Source of the DNA: Pedobacter ginsengisoli
Lineage (GTDB): Bacteria > Bacteroidota > Bacteroidia > Sphingobacteriales > Sphingobacteriaceae
Direction of reading: 5' to 3'
Assembly: GCF_030244015.1 (NCBI RefSeq)
Contig: NZ_JASSYX010000003.1
Span: 310,001 to 374,000, forward strand
Length of the DNA stretch: 64,000 nt
Of the stretch, positions 57,786-64,000 are shown piece by piece. Below the pieces are notes generated by a model. That model saw only the letters and a program-made list of their open reading frames with translations. It made no database searches and had not been told where the DNA came from. The translations under genes and the position numbers were made by a program. Each line of letters opens with the position of its first letter. Position 1 is the first letter of the stretch.

Positions 57786-60593
57786 CTATTTTTTATCAAG
57801 TCCAAAATTGTAGGTAAATGTCAGACTGGCTCCTGTACCAACTTTCGCTGTGTTCATAATGTTGTCCCCTTTCTGATAGGTTTTATTTCCATCATTGTTC
57901 TGATAGAAGAATATCTTTTCATTCAGGATGTCTGCCAGGTTCAGCCTTAGCTCTCCCTTGGTTTTCAGGACCTTTTTGGAGATCTGAAAATCTACCATAT
58001 TCCTGCCCTTTTCATAGATATCGGCATAACCCTGGTAACCAACCTCTGAAATCCGTTCACCTATCCTGTTGTACAATAAGTTAAAGGACAAATTGGTGTT
58101 GGGTTCATTATACAATAATCCGGCATTGATCAGGTAAGGTGACTGGCCCTGAAGAGCCCTGTTGGTAATTTCCGAAACCAGACTGTTCAGGTTTACTGTA
58201 GAAAAGATTAGGGCAGCATTTGTATAGGCCGTCAGGTTTTGCAGGAAACTTTCTTCTTTTAAAAAACCCAGGTTTTTTCTGAATTCTACTTCCATTCCAT
58301 ATGTCGTCGCAGAATTCGCATTTTGAAACGTTACGTTTTTTACACTTCCAGATGATACGACCTGTTCGATTGGGTTTTTAAAATATTTATAATACCCGGA
58401 TACAGACAGGATTTGTCCTGCGCCTGGAAAGAATTCATATTTCAGGTCGATGTTCGTATTCTGGCTTCTTTTCAAATCCGGGTTACCGATCAATACCCTT
58501 TTAGAGATGTAGTCGAAGAAACCAAAATTGGAAAGCTCCCTCAGTTCCGGACGGGTCACTGTATTGGAAACTGAAAAACGAAGATTAGTTTTATCAGTAA
58601 GGTTATAGGTCGCATTCAATGAAGGCAGAATGTCTAGAAACTGATTCTCTACTTTCAGCTTGTTACCCGAATTGTCGGCAGTATTAATGCGCTGATACGA
58701 ATCTTCAATCCTCGCGCCGAAAACGACTCTGAGTTTCTTTCCAAAACGTGTATCCAGCATTGCGTACCCAGCGTTAAGATCAGAAGTTGCATCATACTTA
58801 TCTGTCGCTTCCGTTCCTTCATCCAGTACAAATCCGTTGTCATTGAGGTTTGCCGGGTTAAAGATCTCTCCGATCGGTAAGCTCAGGAGGTTTTGGTCAA
58901 ATTCGCCGGTAGCGAATGACCTGATGTAGCCAAATTTTCTTGCACTGAAATCACGTAGTTTATATTGTTTTAAAGCACCAGCTTTCAATGAACTTTTCTC
59001 CTTCAGGAAATTGAACGGCAGGGTTATGTTCAGACCGCCGTTATAACTGTCTTCAAACAATTCTGAAAAGAAACGACTGGCATCAGTTCTGGATGCTGTC
59101 CCATTAGGAACCACCGCTTTATATGTAGTTTCTCCTTCTCTAAGGTCATAGTTCACCGATTTCAGGTCAGGCTGCAAACGATCGGAATAAGAATATCCTA
59201 AATTCCAATTGATCTTTACTTCCTTCCAGCTCAGCTTGTGCTCGCCTTCAAGCTGGGAATTTAAGAGTGACTTGCTCACCAGGTCAAACGAGTACCCTTT
59301 TCTTTTAATCTTATCAATCACCAGCGAACCGTCCCTTTCGGTATAAGAATTATCCAGGGATACGTTGTACAGATTTTTAAAAGCAATCTTGTTACCGCCT
59401 TTTATATAAGCAATATTGGCCAGAGCACCCCATGATGCACTGAATTTGTAAGTATCATCATTAAAATCGTATTCTGTTTTATCCTGATTATACTCAAACC
59501 GCTCACCCTTAGTCATGTTCTCCGCAGTCCTATAATTAAGGGAGAATATAGCCCCCAGATTGCCCTCATTTTTAAAGGTCTTGCGCAAGCCTGTGCTTAG
59601 CTGGTAAGACTGAGATGGAATCGCGTTGCTTCCACTATTGACGTTAAATGAATTTAGAAACATTTTACCTGAAGCAATTTTATCGCGATCAGAAAGCTGC
59701 TGATATTTGGCCGTCGAAACTATCCCTTTAGGAATATTGCGGCTGTTATTTATATAACCAAAATTCTCTACTGCGGATTTTTCTCCCAATTGAAAATCTT
59801 TAAATGTCGACTGAGAATTGAAACCCGATCCGGCAGAAACAAAAATATAATTCTCTGTAGGAATGTCTTTAGTCAATACCTGCACGACACCCCCTGAAAA
59901 ATCACCTGGAAGATCCGGTGAAGCCGTTTTATTGATCACAATATTATCGACCATATTTGATGGGATAATGTCAAATGAAAAGGCCTTCCTGTCCGGCTCA
60001 GAACTTGGCAAAATCGCGTTGTTGAGCAAGGTGGCGTTGTACCTGTCGCTCAACCCGCGCACAATAATGAATTTATTATCCTGGATACTTGTGCCGCTTA
60101 CACGCTTCAGAACCTCAGAAGTATTTCTGTCCGGAGACTTCCTGATCTGATCAGCTGAGATCCCGTCAGAGATGCTCGAACTAGTCCTCTGCCGGTTATA
60201 TAAAGTGTTTACTGATTCTTGTTTAATGGTTGCGGTGATCACGACCTCACTCAGTTTTTGACTGTTTGATTCCTCCATAACCAGATCAGCAATAGCAGTG
60301 CTTCCCGCTTTAACCTCTATGTCTGTAATGTTCTTAGTTGAATAGCCAACATAGGAAACTTCCAGGGCATATTTTCCTGCTGCCAGTCCTGAGATGATAT
60401 ACCTGCCCTCTACATCAGTTGCAGATCCTTTTGTTGTACCCTTGATCTTAACCGTAACACCGATCAATGTTTCCCCGGTCTTCCCGTCAGACACCTTACC
60501 AGAAATTCTGCCTGTTTGTGCAAATGCTGCCGACCCTATAATTACAAATAATGCTGTAATTATTGCCTTCTTTAGATTTAGTTGTGATTTCAA
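57786..60593 (-). CDS. TonB-dependent receptor with carboxypeptidase-like domain
   Basis: A 935-residue outer-membrane receptor. Signal peptide to about residue 25 (AAFAQ), carboxypeptidase-like domain 27-110 (GRISGKVSDGKTGETLIGVTVKIKG), plug with SDRYNATLLNNAILPSSEPDRKAFSFD and NIVINKTASPDLPGDFSGGVVQV. The barrel ends in a terminal aromatic strand (GASLTFTYNFGLDKK). Unlike the 49 kb transporter it has no SusD partner; the partner is the beta-helix lipoprotein. The promoter carries a four-copy Pho-box-like array, so a phosphorus compound is a plausible ligand (inference). Confidence 0.92.
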   Translation of the reverse strand: MKSQLNLKKAIITALFVIIGSAAFAQTGRISGKVSDGKTGETLIGVTVKIKGTTKGSATDVEGRYIISGLAAGKYALEVSYVGYSTKNITDIEVKAGSTAIADLVMEESNSQKLSEVVITATIKQESVNTLYNRQRTSSSISDGISADQIRKSPDRNTSEVLKRVSGTSIQDNKFIIVRGLSDRYNATLLNNAILPSSEPDRKAFSFDIIPSNMVDNIVINKTASPDLPGDFSGGVVQVLTKDIPTENYIFVSAGSGFNSQSTFKDFQLGEKSAVENFGYINNSRNIPKGIVSTAKYQQLSDRDKIASGKMFLNSFNVNSGSNAIPSQSYQLSTGLRKTFKNEGNLGAIFSLNYRTAENMTKGERFEYNQDKTEYDFNDDTYKFSASWGALANIAYIKGGNKIAFKNLYNVSLDNSYTERDGSLVIDKIKRKGYSFDLVSKSLLNSQLEGEHKLSWKEVKINWNLGYSYSDRLQPDLKSVNYDLREGETTYKAVVPNGTASRTDASRFFSELFEDSYNGGLNITLPFNFLKEKSSLKAGALKQYKLRDFSARKFGYIRSFATGEFDQNLLSLPIGEIFNPANLNDNGFVLDEGTEATDKYDATSDLNAGYAMLDTRFGKKLRVVFGARIEDSYQRINTADNSGNKLKVENQFLDILPSLNATYNLTDKTNLRFSVSNTVTRPELRELSNFGFFDYISKRVLIGNPDLKRSQNTNIDLKYEFFPGAGQILSVSGYYKYFKNPIEQVVSSGSVKNVTFQNANSATTYGMEVEFRKNLGFLKEESFLQNLTAYTNAALIFSTVNLNSLVSEITNRALQGQSPYLINAGLLYNEPNTNLSFNLLYNRIGERISEVGYQGYADIYEKGRNMVDFQISKKVLKTKGELRLNLADILNEKIFFYQNNDGNKTYQKGDNIMNTAKVGTGASLTFTYNFGLDKK

Positions 60594-60615
60594 TTTGCTG
60601 TAAATTAATTTTCAG

Positions 60616-60693
60616 CAAAGCTATTACCACAATGTTAGGTCTATGTTAGATGTAAATTACCATTCGTTTATCACAATGTTAATTCTGTGTTAA
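60616..60693 (-). promoter_or_regulatory. Pho-box-like array and -7 element of the TonB receptor gene
   Basis: On the minus strand: TTAACA 60693-60688 and 60682-60677, CTAACA 60649-60644 and 60638-60633. Each pair has an 11-bp period and the pairs are offset by 44 bp (4 x 11), so all sites face the same side of the helix. Nine bases later is TAGCTTTG (60623-60616), an exact TAnnTTTG. The pattern matches PhoP/PhoB direct-repeat sites. Confidence 0.6.
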
Positions 60694-60705
60694 CTGCCAA
60701 TAGGG

Positions 60706-61227
60706 TTAATATTTCAAGCCGATTTTCCTGCAGATAAAGTGCAATAACCAAATCGGGCCGATTAACAGGAACTTAACGTCATCCAGAAATGAAGGCTTCT
60801 TCCCTTCGATTTTGTGGCCTATGAACTGCCCTATCCAGGCCAGTACAAAGATCACCAGACAGGAAAGCCACAATGCAGGGCCGCCGTCAGCCTGCCATTT
60901 CTCCAGCTGGACGATACCCATACTCATCGCAAAAATGATCAATAGCATCAGGTAAGACATCACCGGGGAAAGCTTGTAATAATAATATACAGCAAAAGCG
61001 ATCAAAAAAGAAGCCCAGTTGAGATATCCATTATACCTGCCCAGAAAATCCAGGTGCGGAAACGGAATGGACCATACCAGCCCCAATAAACTAAAAACAA
61101 TTGATGGAACGCATATCCAATGGATAATCTCATTGGTGTGGTTCTGATGGCTTTCCGCATATTTGTCAAAAAGAACATCTACCTCTTTCTTAGGTTCAGC
61201 CTGAACCGCAGTATTTTGCTTCTTCAT
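60706..61227 (-). CDS. Mpo1/DUF962-family membrane protein
   Basis: A 173-residue protein with four or five hydrophobic helices and the DUF962 signature: DKYAESHQNHTNEIIHWICVP near the N-terminus and WIGQFIGHKIEGKKPSFLDDVKFLLIGPIWLL near the C-terminus. Yeast Mpo1 is an Fe2+-dependent dioxygenase that shortens 2-hydroxy fatty acids; the His residues are kept here. The same role in a sphingolipid-making Bacteroidota is plausible but unproven. Confidence 0.85.
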   Translation of the reverse strand: MKKQNTAVQAEPKKEVDVLFDKYAESHQNHTNEIIHWICVPSIVFSLLGLVWSIPFPHLDFLGRYNGYLNWASFLIAFAVYYYYKLSPVMSYLMLLIIFAMSMGIVQLEKWQADGGPALWLSCLVIFVLAWIGQFIGHKIEGKKPSFLDDVKFLLIGPIWLLHFICRKIGLKY

Positions 61228-61249
61228 GTCATTTGGTTTACTATGTAAA

Positions 61250-61283
61250 AATAGAAAAAGCGACAGAAGAACCTGCCGCTTTT
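61250..61283 (-). terminator. Rho-independent terminator of rny
   Basis: AAAAGCG-a-CAG (61256-61266) / CTG-c-CGCTTTT (61273-61283), 6-nt loop, T-rich run on the minus strand. Confidence 0.8.
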
Positions 61284-61303
61284 CAATTATTTAATCAGAA
61301 CTA

Positions 61304-62866
61304 CTATTTTGCAAAGGCAACAGACCTTGTCTCCCTGATCACAGTCACCTTGATCTGACCAGGATAAGTCATTTCAGTTTGTATCCGGTTAGAAATGTCT
61401 GCCGCCAGCAGTTCAGCCTGCTGATCAGTAACCCGTTCGCTCTCTACCACAACCCTCAGCTCACGCCCTGCCTGAATCGCAAAAGTCTTTTCAACCCCCG
61501 GATATGACAATGCCAGTTCTTCCAATTCCTTCAAACGCTTGATGTAGCTTTCCACCACCTCACGTCTTGCACCCGGACGTGCGCCAGATATGGCATCACA
61601 AGCCTGGATAATGGGCGAGATCATAGACGTCATCTCAATCTCGTCATGGTGAGCTCCAATTGCATTACAGATCTCAGGATGCTCTTTGTATTTCTCTGCA
61701 AGCTGCATACCCAAAATAGCGTGTGGCAATTCCGGATTGTCATCAGGCACCTTTCCTATATCGTGAAGCAATCCGGCGCGCTTAGCCATCTTAGCATTCA
61801 GCCCAAGCTCGGCAGCCATGGTAGCACAGAAATTGGCTACTTCGCGTGAGTGGTGCAGCAGGTTCTGTCCATAAGACGAACGGTAACGCATACGGCCCAC
61901 CATTCTGATCAGTTCAGGGTGCAGGCCGTGTATTCCGAGGTCAATCACCGTACGCTCACCGATCTCCACGATCTCATCTTCAATCTGTTTTTTCGTTTTG
62001 GCGACAACCTCTTCAATACGCGCCGGGTGTATCCTGCCGTCTGTTACCAAACGGTGCAGGGCCAAACGGGCGATCTCCCTCCTTACCGGGTCAAAGCCCG
62101 ACAGAATAATTGCCTCCGGTGTATCATCAACAATGATCTCTATACCCGTAGCCGCTTCTAGGGCACGGATGTTACGTCCCTCCCTGCCAATTACACGCCC
62201 CTTGATCTCGTCACTTTCTATATGAAAAATAGATACCGTATTTTCTATTGCAGCCTCAACAGCAGTACGCTGGATAGTCTGAATGACTACCTTTTTAGCT
62301 TCTTTAGTTGCTGTAAGCTTGGCTTCATCCACAATATCTTTTACCTGTATCATAGCCTGCGTCCGCGCCTCAGACTTCATGGTCTCCACCAATTGACTCC
62401 TGGCCTCTTCAGCACTTAATCCGGCAATGGTCTCCAGCTGCTTGACATGCTGGTTCTTCAGGATTTCAACTTCTTCCTGTTTCTTGATGGCCAGATCAGT
62501 TTGTCTCTCCAGATTCGTTTTATGATTGTCCAGTTCCTGCTCCTTGCGGGTGGCATTTTCCAGTTTGGAATTTAAAGACTGTTCCTTTTGCTTCAATGAA
62601 TTTTCCCGCTGGTTGATCTGGTTGTTCTTCGCATTCACTTCCTGTTCATGCTCAGATTTCATTTGCAGGAACTTTTCTTTCGCCTCCAGCAATCTGTCTT
62701 TTTTTAAGATCTCTGCATTGGTCTCTGCATCTTTGAGCATCTTTTTTACTTTATTTTGGGCCGCAATTTCCTGGCCCTTAAGCAGGCCGCGCAGCAGGTA
62801 CCTGCCGATCACCACGCCGACCACTAAACCGGCAAGTACATATCCTAGTATTCCTAATATTTCCAT
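61304..62866 (-). CDS. rny: Ribonuclease Y
   Basis: A 520-residue membrane-anchored endoribonuclease that starts mRNA decay. N-terminal helix (about 4-25), long coiled coil (about 30-180), KH domain with [16 protein letters not shown] (about 225-240), and HD domain with [20 protein letters not shown] and [14 protein letters not shown]. Complete. It lies downstream of the 6S RNA gene. Confidence 0.96.
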   Translation of the reverse strand: MEILGILGYVLAGLVVGVVIGRYLLRGLLKGQEIAAQNKVKKMLKDAETNAEILKKDRLLEAKEKFLQMKSEHEQEVNAKNNQINQRENSLKQKEQSLNSKLENATRKEQELDNHKTNLERQTDLAIKKQEEVEILKNQHVKQLETIAGLSAEEARSQLVETMKSEARTQAMIQVKDIVDEAKLTATKEAKKVVIQTIQRTAVEAAIENTVSIFHIESDEIKGRVIGREGRNIRALEAATGIEIIVDDTPEAIILSGFDPVRREIARLALHRLVTDGRIHPARIEEVVAKTKKQIEDEIVEIGERTVIDLGIHGLHPELIRMVGRMRYRSSYGQNLLHHSREVANFCATMAAELGLNAKMAKRAGLLHDIGKVPDDNPELPHAILGMQLAEKYKEHPEICNAIGAHHDEIEMTSMISPIIQACDAISGARPGARREVVESYIKRLKELEELALSYPGVEKTFAIQAGRELRVVVESERVTDQQAELLAADISNRIQTEMTYPGQIKVTVIRETRSVAFAK

Positions 62867-62921
62867 TTTTTATATTTGATCCCCCTATATCATGCCCGGG
62901 CATGGCCTTTAAAATATGTTA

Positions 62922-63106
62922 AAAAAAAAACCGCAACTAACTTTAATGAGCTTCATGTTTTAAAAACCTCAACTAATTATAATTAGGATTTACGTTATTT
63001 TCAGGTGCCCGTGGGCAGATGAAATGTACGCTCTCAATCCTATAAATATTGAAGTGTTAAGTTTTAAAAAGTGAAACCCAAAAACCTAGCTGCGGCTAAT
63101 ATCTTT
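62922..63106 (-). ncRNA. ssrS: 6S RNA (SsrS)
   Basis: A 185-nt transcript is inferred between zapA and rny. Its ends pair: CCGCAGCTA (63095-63087) with TAGTTGCGG (62939-62931), and a run of ten T follows as terminator. The apical arm has AGGATT/AATCCT (63041-63036 with 62990-62985), ATTTCA/TGAAAAT and a GCCC/GGGC tip. A large unpaired centre lies between them, the open-promoter mimic expected of 6S. A -7-like element TTAGTTTG (63120-63113) precedes it. Size, shape and zapA linkage fit 6S, which binds sigma-70-type RNA polymerase. Ends are approximate. Confidence 0.75.
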
Positions 63107-63135
63107 GTAATTCAAACTAAATATAAAGAACTTTC

Positions 63136-63426
63136 CTATTTTGAGAAAAAATCATTCAATAAATTATCCAACTCTTCCACCTTGCCGGCTACAGCAGTAT
63201 CCTGATTCTGGACCTTGTTTTCTACCCGGAGTACTGCCGTTGCATAATGCAATACTGCCATAGAAAGCAAATCCTGTTTATCCCTGACTGCATAATTTTC
63301 CTGATACTCTTTTATGCGCTCATTGATAATCTTGGCTGCCCGCCTTACAATTTCTTCTTCTTCCATGTTCACCTTTAAGGGGTAAATACGGTCAGAAATG
63401 GTTATTTTTATCGAGATTTCTCCCAT
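63136..63426 (-). CDS. zapA: Cell division protein ZapA
   Basis: A 96-residue protein: ISIKITISDRIYPLKVNMEEEEIVRRAAKIINERI followed by a C-terminal coiled coil. ZapA cross-links FtsZ filaments at midcell. It is preceded by a coiled-coil gene and followed by the 6S RNA. Confidence 0.92.
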   Translation of the reverse strand: MGEISIKITISDRIYPLKVNMEEEEIVRRAAKIINERIKEYQENYAVRDKQDLLSMAVLHYATAVLRVENKVQNQDTAVAGKVEELDNLLNDFFSK

Positions 63427-63457
63427 TTTTAGCTTTGTTTCACTGTACCCATATTAC

Positions 63458-63748
63458 TTATTTTTTAAGCAATACCACACACTTATCTATTTCACGCACA
63501 AAATCGTTAATTTTTTGCTTTATATCAAGTGTCTTTTCACTTGTACCTTCAATGCTTTTCGCAATCTTCAAAACTCTTAGCTTTTCTTCAAACTCGGCAT
63601 TCTCTGCCCTTGCATTGTCCAAAGACGCCTTTACCGATTGATTATCAAGCTTTAACAGATCATTTTCTTCCTGCAGCGCATTACACAACTCTATCAGGCG
63701 GGCTGTTTTTTGCAATACTGAACTTAACTGATCGGCAACAGAAGACAT
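63458..63748 (-). CDS. Small coiled-coil protein, possibly ZapB-like
   Basis: A 96-residue protein that is heptad-patterned over about residues 5-62 (LSSVLQKTARLIELCNALQEENDLLKL). I recognise no defined family. ZapB in E. coli is a small coiled-coil partner of ZapA, and the 31-nt distance to zapA makes an analogous role plausible, but this is inference. Confidence 0.75.
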   Translation of the reverse strand: MSSVADQLSSVLQKTARLIELCNALQEENDLLKLDNQSVKASLDNARAENAEFEEKLRVLKIAKSIEGTSEKTLDIKQKINDFVREIDKCVVLLKK

Positions 63749-63795
63749 GCTTATTTTTTTACTTTTTTATTTACTAATATTTAAAATCAAGGACC

Positions 63796-64000
63796 TTACT
63801 TTCTGATCTCGGCCTTTGCTGTTTGTGCTAAGTTATATATAATCTTTTGCATAACGGCATCAATTTGTTTATCCGTCAGCGTCTGCTCCTCATCCTGTAA
63901 AGTAAAGTTCAGTGCATAGGATTTTTTACCCGCAGGTAATTTATCTCCTATATAAACGTCAAATACCTGTACATTCCTGATCAGCTTCTTTTCAGTTTTA
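63796..64000 (-). CDS. pheT: Phenylalanine-tRNA ligase beta subunit (C-terminal part)
   Basis: The last 68 codons are in the window; the gene continues past the right edge. The end reads VQVFDVYIGDKLPAGKKSYA followed by LNFTLQDEEQTLTDKQID, typical of the anticodon-binding (FDX-ACB) domain at the PheT C-terminus. The order pheT, coiled-coil gene, zapA, 6S, rny fits Bacteroidota. Confidence 0.9.
   Translation of the reverse strand, partial: KTEKKLIRNVQVFDVYIGDKLPAGKKSYALNFTLQDEEQTLTDKQIDAVMQKIIYNLAQTAKAEIRK

Overview
The window is chromosomal DNA from a Bacteroidota bacterium, most likely a Sphingobacteriaceae member close to Pedobacter (inferred from gene content, not from a search). The evidence is a fused CcoN-CcoO cbb3 oxidase, SusC/SusD pairs, promoters of the TAnnTTTG type, general absence of Shine-Dalgarno sequences, an OlsF-type acyltransferase, and the conserved order tRNAs-tuf-tRNA(Trp)-secE-nusG-rplKAJL-rpoBC. 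No insertion sequence, prophage, CRISPR array or rRNA gene was seen. Gene density is high and no stretch over about 330 bases is empty.

Layout. 1-5.85 kb: cbb3 oxidase operon on the minus strand (ccoI-ccoS-ccoNO-ccoQ-ccoP-ccoG, the last cut by the window edge). 5.85-10.1 kb: a cysteine-free Crp/Fnr regulator with three TGAT-N4-ATCA boxes around it, then a small ORF, a SulP transporter and two tandem methyltransferases. 10.1-13.1 kb: PhoX phosphatase coupled to a GH30 glycosidase. 13.2-23.3 kb: gyrB, an OmpH-like lipoprotein, EcsC, an S4 protein, dapD, a glycosyltransferase and a tRNA-maturation group (tsaC-type, cca, pRiA4b-like, miaA). 23.4-38.3 kb: the transcription/translation core (rpoC, rpoB, rplLJAK, nusG, secE, five tRNAs, tuf, hpf, xerC, rpsU). 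38.6-47.5 kb: mixed metabolism, including an acyl-CoA dehydrogenase, a membrane-anchored P-loop ATPase, a PAS-LuxR regulator, apt, an HhH protein, an OlsF-like acyltransferase and a GH13 amylase. 47.5-56.1 kb: an inositol locus (SusD, SusC, myo-inositol oxygenase, Na+ symporter, divergent LacI regulator). 56.3-60.6 kb: a TonB receptor with a beta-helix lipoprotein behind a Pho-box-like array. 60.7-64 kb: an Mpo1-like protein, rny, a 6S RNA, zapA, a ZapB-like coiled-coil gene and the 3' end of pheT.

How it fits together. Oxygen/redox control probably links the Fnr-type regulator to the cbb3 operon and to the divergent SulP group. Phosphate control may link phoX-GH30 and the 60.6 kb TonB receptor: both carry 11-bp-period TTAAYA/CTAACA repeats that end exactly 9 nt before a -7-like element. 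The inositol locus imports and oxidises myo-inositol to glucuronate. In a genome largely without Shine-Dalgarno sequences, rpsU and hpf both carry strong ones. This fits the known bS21-dependent control of Bacteroidota ribosomes and suggests hpf may belong to the same circuit.
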